A DNA stretch of 64,000 nt from the NCBI GenBank assembly GCA_947034885.2, contig OX344753.2, positions 19,530,001 through 19,594,000 of the forward strand, read 5' to 3'. This DNA comes from Thuidium tamariscinum (taxonomy: Eukaryota > Streptophyta > Bryopsida > Hypnales > Thuidiaceae). The number at the start of each line of letters is the position of its first letter. Position 1 is the first letter of the stretch. The position numbers were made by a program, and so were the translations under genes. The notes below the pieces were generated by a model. It was not told where the DNA came from and did no database searches. It saw only the letters and a program-made list of their open reading frames with translations. Shown piece after piece: positions 1-13,539 of the stretch.

Positions 1-2177
1 TGATAGGGGTGTTTTTTACAACTTTGCATTGTAGATAGTATTTTTGTGATTCAATTGTGACATATTTCACAAGTTATTTATTATTTTCCTAATGTCAACA
101 AAAGATACTATAAGCCCAAAGCAATTTAAAAGATGACTTATTATTGGTCACATATGATCATATGATTGTACGTTGAATGATGGAAAGTGCTCAATAGAAT
201 TTAGGTGGAAGGTACAAGATTAGACCGACCGTTCCATTATAGTGTAAAATCAAGATGTTTCTTCACTTCAATGTAACAATGACAATGCTTAGGCACTCTT
301 GGAGTCATTAGTATGTTTTGTTTTTTTATTATCTTTGAACAATTTATTTGTAAAAAAAATGTCCTTTGGTCTTCCTATTAAAATGCAATGCATTAAATGG
401 CTATCCATTTTAATACAAGCAATGAATTACTATCTTTTTGTAATTAATGAGCAAAAATAATAATAAAACCAATAAAATAATAATTATTTTATTTTAAAAA
501 GTAGAATTTGTATGCCAATGCTCAAATTTAAAAATTTAATCATCACTTTATTCATAGTAAAATATGCAATAATATATTAAATATTAAATACTATAAATTA
601 AACAATCAGTGTAGAAGATTAGTAAAATAATTTTGAATCAAATTAGATTTCAAAGCAAAAAAAATGGAAAATATAGATTAAAAAATTCCTGGAATTATAC
701 ATTATTCAATATATAAATAAATCTTCCATTTCATCAAAATTTTACATTTTCAATTATATATTTAGAAATATTATTTAAATATTTAAATATAAAAATTTGC
801 AAACTATGAATTTTTAGATTTCCAAAATCCAATTCTTTCAAATTTGTTTTTTTTTAATTACAAATTTCAAATTTACTACAAATCCATGTTTCAAAAATAA
901 TTAACTAGTCATCATTGTAAAAAAAAGAATAGTATCATCTATTTATGCTATTTCATTGGAGTGTATCAACTTCAAACTGGACTACATTATCTTAATTCTA
1001 AAACATATTAACTTGTATTAGTAGGTTCTTTTCTTCAATTTAGAAATCATGTAATTTAAGTTAAATTTTGGTTGTTTGTCCAAATATGAGCAATTTTATA
1101 TTTATTAAAATTGAAAAAACATGAAGATATAACCATTAAGCAATGGCTAAGGATTCAACAATTGGCTTATAACAATTGTTTTGTTAGGCTTTTATCCAAG
1201 GTGGCAAATACTTATTATTTATGGTTGTGTCCTCTCAACCTCTTTTTGAATCCCAAACTCCAATTTTGCTCCCCTTCGCAATCTCGTGCTCTTTGTTATC
1301 AACCTTCATCATTGAAGCCAATTTCCTTTGGTAGTCCCTTTTTCCATGTTAGATTACTTTACAAAAACATTTGATTTTCACCTTTCAATTTGATATATAT
1401 TGTTGTGTACTTTGGAATAGAAAGTAATCAAGATTTAAATATTTGTTGCAAGATGGTTGGATCTGCTTTCAAACATGTTCAAAATGAATACCTATATTTC
1501 CCCTATGGCATTTGAGTTATTTTATAATGAGCTAAAACAAACTCACTATTATGTGTAAGAAAGAGAATGCGATCTTGCTTTTTGGCATACAATGGGCTTT
1601 GTATGAGACCAAAAAAAGACAATGTTGACTCAAGTAGATTCTATTTGAAGGCATGTGTGCTAGGAGCTAATACTACACAAGAAATGAAAGTGTACCAACT
1701 TTGGTGATGGATCGTGAAACTTCTCACCACCAAGCATGTACAAGTCATGAAACTAATTGTTCAATACCCAAGAAGTCTTCACATTACACTCATTTTGAGC
1801 ATGTGTCTCCTCGAACAACAAGAATTGAGGTCAAATATGATTCACTCTATCATTTTGTATATTTTGATTGTTATTGCAAAACCATAATATTTTTTGTTTC
1901 TTATTCAACAAAAGATGAAAATTCTATGTAATGTTTTCAATTTCCTAAAATTTAGACATTGGTAAAGTTTTAATTCTTGATTCCAATGTTTTTGCTTGAA
2001 TTGAGTATACTTTGATCTTACCCTTACAATTTTGGAATCAATGAATCTTTTTTGTTTTGATTATTAGAGCTCATTAGCATGAAATGAACCATATATGTTG
2101 AGGTTTATTGCATACATAGGTATTAGACATATTAACTTTGTTTTTCAATTACTCTCAATATAGATTTATATGTGCAG
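1..2177. other. AT-rich 5' flank of the LRR gene
   Basis: This stretch is very AT-rich with many homopolymer runs and no recognisable domain. Open frames such as the one at 1701-1931 are short. That one ends in a splice-like G|GT context near 1829 and could hold an N-terminal exon of the gene that starts downstream, but nothing in it is diagnostic. No RNA gene or clear inverted repeat was seen. Confidence 0.5.
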
Positions 2178-5100
2178 AGTAATTTGATTGATTTGTCACT
2201 CCAAGATCTTCTTCGACTAACCAAACTACTCAAATATCCAAACATCACTACGTTGAGGTTGTTTGTTTATCCAGAAGATCAACTATTTGGTAAGTTTTAA
2301 ATTCTTGGTTCATCATTTTTTTAGTTTTCATTATTTTAGGAGTTTATTAACTAGGTCTACATTTAATAATGCATACTATGTGTTATGGATGACAGTTTCC
2401 CAGTATTTTAGCAATATGGATCAAAGAACCACAGATGCTTTGTTTACATTTAGCAGGTATTTTTTTTATATGTAGCCTCTACTTACACTTAAAGTTTATT
2501 TTCAAGTTTACTTGATAAAATCATTTGTTTTTACATTTTTATATTTGCACCCATTTTTTCACCTTAAGGTTTATGCTTCACACTTCTTTCTAAACTAAAG
2601 AACTATGAATGCAATTGTCAAATCTTGTGTTCTATATACTCATGATCCTAGCTTTGAGCTTCTATTGAGCATTCTTACAATCTTGAAGTTTATGCAATAG
2701 GGCAATTGCACATGCTATTGAAGGATGGTTGCAAAAGCTAGAATTGGGGGTATCCTTGGGACTCCGTGAAATCAACACATTGTGTCCTGCTATACGTACA
2801 AATGCTTATGCCCTTGATTACATTGGATCTTTTATAGTTATAAATGTATAATTGCCTTTCAAAAATATTTGTATAATTTGATATGTATTCTTAAATGCTT
2901 CATTCAATATATTCATTCAAATGTATGAACATCTGGAATAAAATTGATGTCTATAATTGTATACTAAATTCATAGATAATATCTAAACAACAAATAATCA
3001 TAGTTTCTTCTCCTTTCACTATAAATTGACACCAAAAATGACTTCGAATTTTAGGCTTCAGTTCTACACTTCGACACCTTTCATTTGCTAATAGCAAACT
3101 TGGAGATGTTACACTTCAAGTATTGGTATAATGCACACTTGATAATTTGCATTGGTACTTAAAATAATTTAGTGGGAAGAATTTGCTTTGATGATTTCCT
3201 TGTTGAAATTCCTTAAAGATGTAAAAGAAAAATATTTTCAATAGCAAAATCTTATATATCTTTTATTTTATATTGATGAAAAAAATCTTCTATTTGGGTA
3301 GTCTTCATGCCTCCAACATTGCAAGTCATTGCAAACCTTAAATTTATCAAGTTGTGCTTTGACAAATGTATCAACTTCAACAATCACCACCATTGTAAAG
3401 GTTAGCACATATGTATCTTAAAGAATTGTATCTTATTCTTGGTCACTAGCTACTTTATTGGAAGCTTATAGTATGGTTTCATTGATTGTTCATTAGTCAC
3501 TTAGAATTTAGGCTTTACATTTGATTTCAATATTTTTATTCATTTAAAAACTGATGAAACACAGGGATGGATAAAGTACAGGGAGAGGAACCAAATGCAC
3601 GATCTATACCACAAAATATTAAAAAGACATTGCCTACTGAACATCGAGCACCAAAATATGGACAACAATGGAGACAAAATACAATTTTGATAGGAAAATG
3701 GTCACCTGTTCCAAATCTTGAGGTTAGTTGTTTAACTTGACTAAAAATAGAAAGTTAATTTTTTTGAATGCATAACATTTTATTTTCATTTACAATGTAC
3801 AATTCATAAAAGATGCATATCAGCTCTTCATTTTGCAAAAATTAGAGACAAAAATGCCTACCACTCATAAAACAGGATAATCATATAATCCAAAAAACTG
3901 AAGTGAATTGGCAGAGTACATTACGCAAAACAACAATGTTGGGCAACAATCACCATGGAAGTAGAATTAATCCTTCTAATTCCATTAATAGTGGCTTACT
4001 TGCTCTTGACCTCTCCTACAACTCCTTCACGGACACCCTTATTGAAGGACTTTGCCCCTTATTGTACAAGAAAACCCTTCTTCGTGGTAAACATCTATCT
4101 TTACATACATTTGTATTACTATTGAATTTGAAGAACTTCATTTGTGGCATATTATCATTGTATAGTGAGAAACACAATTGACAAATCATTATAAGTATTT
4201 GACTTGAGTGATGGAGTATTCCAACTTTTTGACACCTTAAATAAAACTATTGTTGCATTATTAATGTACATGAACAAACATTACTATAGCTTGTGCTTAG
4301 TTGGTTATAAAGCATAGGTTGTTTGATAATTATAAATGTCATTGAAAGTTGATTATCATTAAAAGATTTTGCTTTGGAACTAATGGGTCTTTATAACTTG
4401 TGGAATGATGGGTCCTTACTTTGAAAAGCTTTGAATTTGAGGTGCAACCAAATGACACGAGTTGGGGCCAAGCCATTGTTGGATGTGATGAAGGAATTGC
4501 ACATCTTAAAATTGGTTGACATTCGAGGTAATGTAGATGAAGGTCTATTGGGAGTTCTAGAGAATGGAGAGCACTATACTACATTTTCTACATATCAGGT
4601 ACTTTGCAAGTGTTATTAAACATTTATCTTTTAAATTGAATGCATGAATGTAAAGATCAATATTGCAAAGTCTAAAATGAACTTTTGATTTCATTTTTTG
4701 AATGTAGTCACCATTTTGGTTGGATCCCGAATCATTGGATCCCTTCATGTGCAATACTATAAAGTCACAATCACATACTCCGACAAACCAATCATCAAGA
4801 AGGACAAGCTTTCTTGACAAACAATCAAGAGCAACTATGGCAAGCCAACACACTTCAAGAGATAGAACTACAAGATCACATAACTTGAGTCTTGAAAACA
4901 ACTCCAACAAAATTCATACACAAGTATCACGCAACAATACTCCTAGAATGAATGAGATGCCTCCAAAATCCAAAAACAATAGTCCCTACACTAATGTTAG
5001 TCCATCATGTTCTAGAACGTATGTTTCCAAAACTCTAGTTGATCAATGGGGACCAAACGGCAAACAAAAGAGGTCCACCTATACCTCTTCAATGTAGTTT

Positions 5101-8100
5101 ATCTAAAAAGATATTATAGCAAAAATATTACACAAACTTGATATACTAATATTGAGTGTACATAACACACTTGTCATACATTTAAGCCATATGCTTGTTA
5201 ATGTGAACAATACCTAAATTAATCAATTAATTAGATATGAATGAATGAATATAAATATATATAATTTTTTCAAATTTTTAAGCTTGGTAAATTCAAAGAT
5301 ATGATTTAAATTTGCAATTGATATTGGAGAAAAGTTCTCATTCATAAACAATTTTTGAAAATTAAATGATTTTGAAATTGATATAGGTACCATTGTTCCC
5401 ACAAAGATGCACCTTGTATACATCTTGAAAAAGAAGATGTATCAATATTCAATGACCATAACAAAAGGTTCATTTTAGCTCCAAAAAAAGAAAGACCTAT
5501 TTCAAGCTCTACAAGAATTAGTCCCCAAAGGTCCATATGGCTTGAGAAGACCATTTTCATTGATCAAATCAATCAAAAGCATATAAATACCTCTCAAGAA
5601 CAAGACTTTGATATGAGGTTTTCTTACTTCTCGAGTAAAAAGGATGCCTTGCTATCACTAAAATTATAGTACAATATATACTTGACTTTTTAGACAATAC
5701 TTAGCTAATCTAAATTAAGAATGTTTGAATTGCAATCAACAAACAAAATTAGACTTGATTGTAGGATTATGCCACCTAGGATTCTTGAGCCACCACGGGA
5801 GCACTCCACATGGGATAACACAACACCTCATGAACTTCACATGAGAGACATAAAATGTCTTGATGGTACTCTACGAAGGCATGCAACTTATCAAGGAATT
5901 AGAAGGGCACAAAGTGCCAGCTACAATGGACAAAGGTCAAGTTATCCAAAAGACTATAGCAACCATCAAGATTTTTATAGAAAATTTGAACATAATAATT
6001 GCTACAAAATTGTTTCTGCCTCACAATCTCCATCAAAGACATCATGGCCTTTGACAATGTACAAGCAAGATAGAAGTGAAAGTCAAATAAAGAGATCTAA
6101 AGGAAAGTCATCACCCATTATTCATTGTCACCACAAATGCAAACTATTGAATGAAGTCCAAGAACAAAAAAGGAATAGATCAAGGGTTGCAAAGGCTACA
6201 TGGTTGGAAGACCATGGATGCATGCCATGTCTACATCCATCAATGCCTAAGATTGCTTCTCTTCTTGGTGATAAGAAGGAACTTGTGGAGTGGAATAATT
6301 TTGTAAACCAAATGACAACTACTCTTCTCAATCTCAAAGGTTTGATTCATTTAATTACACCTTTCATTCTACTTATTATCACACATAATTTAATGTGAAA
6401 CCAAAGTAACATGCTATGGAGTAAACAAATTTTTTTTATTTAAAAAATTGTATATCATTGAACTAGCATCAAGAAGTTTTTTAGTAAAGAATTACTATCA
6501 AGTGACTAAGAGAATATCCAAAGCTTAAAATTAATGTTTTCAAATATCTACACTAGTAGATGGTATTTACAACAAATACTTGACCTACCTAAAAGTATAT
6601 TGTATACTAACTAGCAACTATGGAAATAAACTTATCCATTCATATTTTCTATGTACTTGATGTAATGATTTTGGTTTCCTAATTTTTTTTAATTTTTCAA
6701 TTGTTTTAGATGGACTTGATCATTTAATCAACCCATCTGAAGGTGCAATTGCTCAACAAGAAACTACCAAATTAAGCCAGGTTCTATAATTACACCACAC
6801 TAATTATGTTTAATTTTTTAACCATATGTACAACTAGATAATATGGACTGTCTATGCCCCTATGGCAAAGCTTGTAGAAATTATCCCAACAAATTCTCAT
6901 GTAAGGTAGGAACACCCACAACCATCAAAATAAGCAATTCATTAGAGTTGAAGGTATCTTTTTCTAGAAAAAAATATTTTTACAATATTAGCAACTGAAA
7001 ATCATGAATTTAAAAAAAAAATTGGACAAGTCATCTAATTTCTATGAATTTTTAAAGTGGAACTCACTAGGGCACTCTATACCGCACTCTAGTAAATCTA
7101 CCTTGATTCTTACAACAAAATCTAAAAAATTCAGAGTTTACCAATCAAAATTAAGAGTGAGTGACAATTTGGAGGTACTCTTGAAGACGATTTAAGTACA
7201 CTTTACTTGTCAGTTATAGGTGCAGTGACGGTTATGGATGATGCTACCTTATGTTCAGGAAAAAAATTAGAGTTATATTTATTCTCCTTCTATATACACT
7301 GTAAAAGAAAGGATTAGGAATATTCTTTAAGTGAATTTTTAAGTATCATCCTAGACATCAATTATTAACTAATGACCTTTGAGGCAATTTTCAGCAAAAA
7401 TTTACTGGAAATATATGTATTTTTAGTAAATTTTTGCTGAAAGTTGCCTTAAAGGTCATTAATTAATAATTGATGTCTACAACTTTATTTAAAAACTCAC
7501 TTAAAACCTCCATTTCCCTTTGCCTATATATTAATCCTTCAATTTTAATAAGTGCCAAGCAATAATTAATTCTTAGAAAGTAGATTAATTTAATTATTCA
7601 CTTAATAGTAGTTTAAAGCTTACTTTGTATTACATCTAAAATTTTGATTTTACCTTTTAAATTCATTTACAAAAGAGTTTAAATAGTATAAATACATCCA
7701 TACTAATTTTTGGTTTGACATTTTATTTAGAATAGAAGTATATTAAGATATAGCTATTGAAAATATTGATACTCTAATTTTTCTAATCTATCAAACTTTA
7801 GATTTTACAATTGTAGTTTTTAATAGAATGATAGAAAAATATTCAAATTTGATCAAATAAAATAAAAGTGCTTAAATAAATATTTTGTTAACTTTAGTCA
7901 TACTTTTATTACTTTGCATTCATGTATTAGTTCTATTAGATAATCCACATAATTCTAGAAGAGTTAATAGTATAAAAGACAATTGATTGAAATATAAGGT
8001 GTTGAGTTCTTTTATTTAGAAAAGAGATTTTAAATTTGATGATCATAAAGCTAATAGTGTATGGGTGTTTTTATGTGAACTTATAGATGCCTAGCTCATT

Positions 8101-8452
8101 TTTTAAATCTGAGATGTTGCGTTTGTTGGAGCGCTCTTGTAAAGTCCTTAACACTCATGTAACATCATTGACAAAGAGGCACAAAGAAAATATGAGGCAT
8201 ATAAACTCTGAAAATCAAGCACCAAATGAAAATGGATTTGTCTTCGACAAGAAAAAAAATTCAAAAATGACCTTAGATCAAAAAGCATTGACACAAAAAG
8301 AAAAAGAATCTGACAAATGTCAAAAGACATTACAAAATGTGAAACAAGTGGATGATGAACATAGCAATCATCAACATCGGATGATATATCATCCAAATCT
8401 CCCACCTTTAACAATCTCAAAGAGGACCAACATTCTTCCAACAACAAAATAG
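2178..8452 (+). CDS. CEP78-like leucine-rich-repeat centriolar protein, multi-exon
   Basis: Consecutive exons fit one reading frame with GT-AG borders: 2178-2289, 2396-2456, 2701-2795, 3055-3119, 3302-3400, 3582-3722, 3915-4086, 4429-4598 and one from 4708. They encode LRR-type segments such as LRHLSFANSKLGD, LQTLNLSSCALTN, LLALDLSYNSFTD and LNLRCNQMTRVGAKPLL, then LVDIRGN and a VLENG...YQ/SPFW stretch. Their order, including a long inter-repeat insert with a conserved-looking Trp (3582-3722), matches my memory of animal CEP78, which sits at centrioles and basal bodies and regulates ciliogenesis. Further exon candidates follow: about 5391-5615, about 5750-6339, 6710-6780, about 6907-6955, about 7056-7168, and a last basic, coiled-coil-like exon ending in a stop at 8452. 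The first exon and the exact C-terminal splicing are not resolved. Alternative: another ribonuclease-inhibitor-type LRR protein. The host would need flagellated sperm for the CEP78 role to make sense. Confidence 0.6.
7327..7505. repeat. Small foldback repeat within an intron of the LRR gene
   Basis: The two halves are inverted copies of each other, meeting near 7415. Arms of roughly 80 bases share long blocks, for example GACATCAATTATTAA and CAGCAAAAATTTACT, with few mismatches. No clear target duplication was found. It looks like a non-autonomous MITE lying between exon candidates. Confidence 0.7.
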
Positions 8453-9935
8453 AATAGTATAGGAAACTTATTCGCAAAAGTAAGTGAATTTGAATGGAAC
8501 TTGTTGCCATTCATCATATACATCATTATTCAATTCTAGTAGTAGCCATTTTTTTTCAAAAAAGATGGTTGATAAGGTTATTTTAGTATTGAAAATGGAA
8601 TATAAAGGTAGATATTCCATTATTTGAAGAAGTTCTACAAAAGGTGTAATTGAAGAAACTTTGTGTTATTGAATGGTTTTAAGGTTCAACAAAATCAAAA
8701 TGATTTTTTTTTCCAAAGTTGCAAAAGAAAATCCAATTAAACATAGGGTAAAACCTATTTAAATTGTATTAATTTTCAAAGTATTTAAGTTGTTGTAAGA
8801 TTAAAAAAATAGTTCTCATGATATATAAATGATATGTATAATTAATGTAGGATGCAAGACAATGGTAGCAAAATTCATTAATATGCATGCAATATTGTCA
8901 TTCATCAATATTTTTTAGTCCAAAATGTTTAATAGAATAAAACCACCTCTCATGACATAAATTAAAGGAGGTTGATATTGTACTATTGTATTCTTTTACA
9001 TACAAGAATAGTAAAAGAAAAAAAAATCAATATTGGTCCAAAGGCCATAATAAATAATGAAACTATTGAAGGTATTAATTCTAAGGTAGGAAAACTTATT
9101 AATTGAGTCACTTATTCTAAATCCATTGAAATTGAGTCTAATGCCTTTGGAACAAAATGTTGTGTGCTTCTTAGGAAGTAGACATGCATGCCAATTGCCA
9201 AATTGATTTCATATTTTTTAAGTTCTTATAAATAAATTATAAATTTTTAAAGACAACTTCATAGGATATATCTATTATTGATAGTTTATCCCATAGAAAA
9301 GTGTTTAGAGATTAAGAAAAATGTGATAAGCAAGGAACTCTACAACACATGTTAGATTGTCAAAATAAATGCCTCTAATTCTTAACCCTTAAATTTTAGA
9401 TCATCCACAATGTGGTTGATCTATTTTTGAAATGGCCATTTTTAAACTTAGAAATGTGAAAAGTCGCTTATTCTTAGGCTCATTCTCAAAAGAATGAAGT
9501 TAGCTATGAAGTGGTGTATGCAAATTTAGAGGAAGATTTACAATGAATTTATGAAAATTTCCAAAGCATGGGTGATCTAAAGGCAAAGAGTTAAAGAGTC
9601 ATAAGATAATGAACTTTTGCCAATGAGGTGAAGGCATTTATTTTTTTACCTCTTTACAATCTCTATCTAGTGACAACTACTAAAATACACATCTTGCATT
9701 TAAAATTTGAGTTGTTTTTCAATTTTTTTATCCTATTGTATATTTTTGTGTTCATTCATTCTACCATGTGATCTTAAATTCTAGCTCCAAATTTGTGACA
9801 AATCAATTCCATTTATCTCATAATTTTTGAAATTTAAAAATGAAGTGGTCACTATTGCAAGATCATTTTCTCACTCATTTTTTATTTTAAAAATATAAGA
9901 CTTATTTCCATGAATGTGGAACTTAGTTACCTTGG
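8453..9935. other. AT-rich intergenic sequence
   Basis: No gene, RNA or clear transposon end was recognised. The opposite-strand open frame at 8148-8510 overlaps the last exon of the LRR gene and is its shadow. Confidence 0.5.
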
Positions 9936-10632
9936 GTGATTGCAAGAAACACTTGTCCTATTTGTTGTGTTTGGCTGATTTTTTGGGGAGTACTTTAAAA
10001 TTAGAAAATTAATTTTTCTTAAATTTTAAAATATGAATAGTGTATATACGTCTAAGATGAAGGTTTCCATCGAAGGAAATGGATAGAAAAATTCTCTAAG
10101 TAGGAGAACTTGAAAAGTGCCAACCTCTAGAAAATACATACCTTCATGTTTTAATTAGGGAAAAATAGTAAAAATAGATATTTTCAAAAAATAAAAAGTT
10201 TCCATTTGCAAAAATTTTATAGAGATGGTCATTCACAAAAAAAAAAACCAAAATAATATTTTATATGTTTCAAAATATAAGCAAAAGGGAGCTCTCTTTG
10301 TAGACCTCCACATCTGACAAAATTAACTTTTTTTTTAAATCCTTCCTTAGAGAGCTAGAAGTCTACTAGAAGACCATCTCATCCAAATTTCATTTTGAAA
10401 TCATTAAAAAAAGGTTTAGCCCAGTACTAAAAAACCCTAAATTGCTAAGTGTGACATCCAATTGGGGGCTATTTTTGAATAGTAAACTATTTTTGAAGAT
10501 TATGAAAGAATTATGGAAGGCTTATGATAGTTATGAATACCTTTTCTAAAAATCTTTAGTCAATCGGACCTAAATCACAAAAGTTATGGCCAAAAAACAA
10601 ATAAGCATGCAACGTGTGACAAAATAGACATT
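9936..10632 (+). repeat. Partial copy of the 18570-19333 transposon-like repeat
   Basis: It begins with GGGTGATTGCAAGAAACACT, the same terminus as the element at 18570. Degraded similarity continues in the same order: a G-rich 'GGGGGCTATTTT' block matches 'GGGGGCAATTTT', and a 'CAAAAGTTATG' block occurs near the end. The matching right terminus is absent; a different foldback element begins at about 10633, so the right end was lost or displaced. Confidence 0.5.
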
Positions 10633-10955
10633 GAAAATCTTCCAACATGTGTGTTTGTGAGGATGAGTTTTTCAACCCTTAGTATAGTATCATTGTGTGG
10701 ATCAAAGTTTGATATGGATGTAAAAACTCATCCTCACAACTACACATGTTGGGAGATTTTGAATATCTTATTTTCTATAAATCTTTTGGCCTTGAAATTT
10801 GGAAAGCATGTTATTAATTTAGAGGTAAAGTTTTAAGAAAAAATTCATGGTAAAATATCCATTTTTGAGCTCTTGGGAGGTTGCCAAAGTTGACTGCACT
10901 AAAATTTCACTACAAATTTGAAAATGCCATTTTGATTGGTACCCCACTGTACAAT
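10633..10955 (+). repeat. Truncated member of the 52386-53795 foldback family
   Basis: The left part (10633-10673) and a segment at 10720-10760 form an inverted pair around CCAACATGTGT. The right side then continues for about 200 bases in the order of the large foldback's right arm: a TTGAAATTTG block, an ATTCATGGTAAAAT block, a GAGCTCTTGGGAGG block, and the end TGATTGGTACCCCACT. Nearly the whole left arm is missing. Confidence 0.7.
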
Positions 10956-11660
10956 GTTTTTGACATTTTTACTTTGTTTGAATGTTGAAATTGATGATTA
11001 GAAAATATTTTTATATAAAGCTTCTAATATCTTCAATGATTAGTCTTTGTTAAATCAATTTTAAAACATATAACTTTCAAATACTTAAAAAATACTATCT
11101 TGATATCATTGCTTAAAGTACGTTGTGATTGACAAAACTCATACATTACACATACATGTGAAACAAATATTTACAATGGAGGGTTGACAATAAAAACATC
11201 ACTAGTAAAATTCTCATAAAGTAATTACGCCTACATGTGACAAAATATGCAATTGCACATTCTTTGTATTAAGAAACTACCAATTTCTTTTAGGATGTTA
11301 GTAGAAGTCAAAAAAAAATTCTAAAATCTCCTAAAATGCATTTTAATAGACGATGTATGAATAAATAAAAAAATTCACAATGCTAAAAAATTAGTGTTCT
11401 TACAATAGTACTGTTCATACTAGAGAAGAAGTTGTAAAGACTATCAACCTAAGAAAAGGATAACAATTGGGTTCACTTTCTTAAGTAGAGAATTCTCCAC
11501 TACTAGGATTGTACTATTTTAAGCAATTTTCATTTTTTTCATAGAAAATGTAGCTACTAATGGTTAAATGAAAACACAAGAATTATGTTCAAAGTTGAAT
11601 TGTAGACTTCATTCAGGCATAGTGTAATAGCATTTTTTGGAAAAGAAAATTGAATTAGAA
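10956..11660. other. Intergenic, nothing recognised
   Basis: AT-rich sequence without gene-like or repeat structure that I could identify. Confidence 0.5.
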
Positions 11661-11880
11661 GATGTTGGAGAACTATGCTAACTTTTATCTCCCAAAATCC
11701 GCTTGGGGTTTTGAAGCCTCATGTAAGAGTTATGGACAAAATTTTAGAGGGTGAGTGGAAGGGACATTTTTTTGGACATTTTAAAATACCTTCTCTGAAA
11801 TTTGTCCATAACTTTTATATGGAATATTGAAATATCAAACGGATTTTTGGAGATAAAATTTTACTTGATTCCCCAACTTT
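11661..11880. repeat. Degenerate foldback repeat
   Basis: Two imperfect inverted arms of about 90 bases, 11661-11755 and about 11785-11880, share GTTGG, TTTTATCTCC, AAAATCCG and AGTTATGGACAAA in mirrored order. The centre is G-rich. No target duplication was recognised. Confidence 0.6.
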
Positions 11881-12800
11881 TCTTAGTTTTAAGTTTTTTG
11901 AAAAAAAAAATTTTACTATGTCTAAATGAGGTCTGAAATTGGATTTTTATGACAATTCCTGCATTTTCACTTAACCATGAGTGATGAAGCTCTTCTTTGT
12001 CCAAATCCACAAATCCCACATGGTTTGTTTCACCTACCACTACTCCACTAGTATAAAGAGCTTCTCTCCTTCCCTAGTTCTACACAAGATTGTCCAAAAG
12101 GCTCGATTGGGAAAGTGGATGGAAAATGATCTACGTGGCACAAAAGCTGCATCATTGATCCAATTTTCTTATTGGAGATTTGGTGTTCAATTGTATCCTA
12201 TTCTACTTTGTAGCTTGGATGTGTGGATTGACATCTTTGGGGGAATTCTTGTTGGTTGACACTGCAGCAAAGGGTGTGACAGAATGGGGATAAAATCAAT
12301 TGAAGGCCGAATAAAAGCAATTTCTATCCACATCCCAGTCTTGCCCCCCCAAAAGCTCACAGCGTGAAACTAGACCTCTGCAAATGCACCTAATTTTTTA
12401 GGAACGGCTGGTGCGAATGTACCATAATGAAAGTAGGTACTTCTAAAATCTCACCTTCCTTTAAACTACTGTTTCCTCTTTGTGTACATTTCCAATACCA
12501 ATGTGTATGTATGTTGGGAAAAAATAATTTTAGAACCTCTACTTTGATTGTCAGCATCTTTTGCATACTATATCCAAATATCACGTTCTTTGATGCATTG
12601 GAACCTCCTCTGGGAATCATCCTCAAATAATTTATTTTAATAATAGCAATTAGGCATTGCAGTCCAAAGTGACACTTTGGGGGTACCCACCTTATTACGC
12701 TGCTTCAAACTAGACCACAGCTTTCTGAAAGCTCAGATTGCTGGGCTAAAATCTCAGCCAGTCTATGAGAACCTCATCCAAGCACTTTGGCAACACTAAA

Positions 12801-13126
12801 GGTAAGAGGTCCTATAATGGACCATCTAAGGGCTGAAATAGAATTTCAGGGAGATAAAACTTCTAGAAATATTTTTTCAGTGAATTTTCCTTGAAAGAAA
12901 AGTAGATTTGACATTTAACCCAAGTTGTTTCATATTTTTTTGAGCTTTGTGGAATTAGTTATCAAATTTTGAAGTTGAAAGGGCATAGGGCTCTAAAATG
13001 GTGCCCTAACTAAAATGTATACTATTAGTACACTACTCAAGACTATGAAAAAGCAACATGTACAAATATTGTACATTTAAGGTAGGGCACCATTTTAGAA
13101 CCCGCTCCATTTATGAGCCTTCTACC
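12801..13126 (+). mobile_element. MITE-like repeat, copy A
   Basis: About 326 bases with imperfect terminal inverted repeats (GGTAAGAGGTCCTATAATGG against a right end reading GGTAGAAGGCTCATAAATGG in reverse). There is an inner inverted pair around TAGGGCACCATTTTAGA. A second copy lies in opposite orientation at 25707-26029. A TAA on both sides may be a 3-bp target duplication, as PIF/Harbinger elements make, but copy B does not confirm it. Confidence 0.65.
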
Positions 13127-13539
13127 TTAACTTAGGTTGTTGCAATTGGGATGGGTTCTTCACAATTTAGCTCTCTTCGTATTCAAAATGCTATTGTACC
13201 ATCACTCAATCCTTTACACAATACATCCAATTCCCCTAAATAAAGTAGAAAGTATGTATTCATCATGTATCATCCTTAATAAACACCTAGAAAAATAATA
13301 AAAACTCATTACAAGAAGCAAATTGCTCTTTTGATACTACAATCTTTATAAACAAAATAATGAATTTGTTCATCACATGCTCACTTAAAACGAATATATT
13401 CAATATGGTCCCCATGCCTAAATGGTAAAATGATTTGTATGAAAATTCAAAAGACTTAAAGACAAGAATATCAACACATTCTCCAAAATTGAAAACTTTC
13501 CAACAGTAGGCAAATTTGAAACACTTTGCACACTATATT

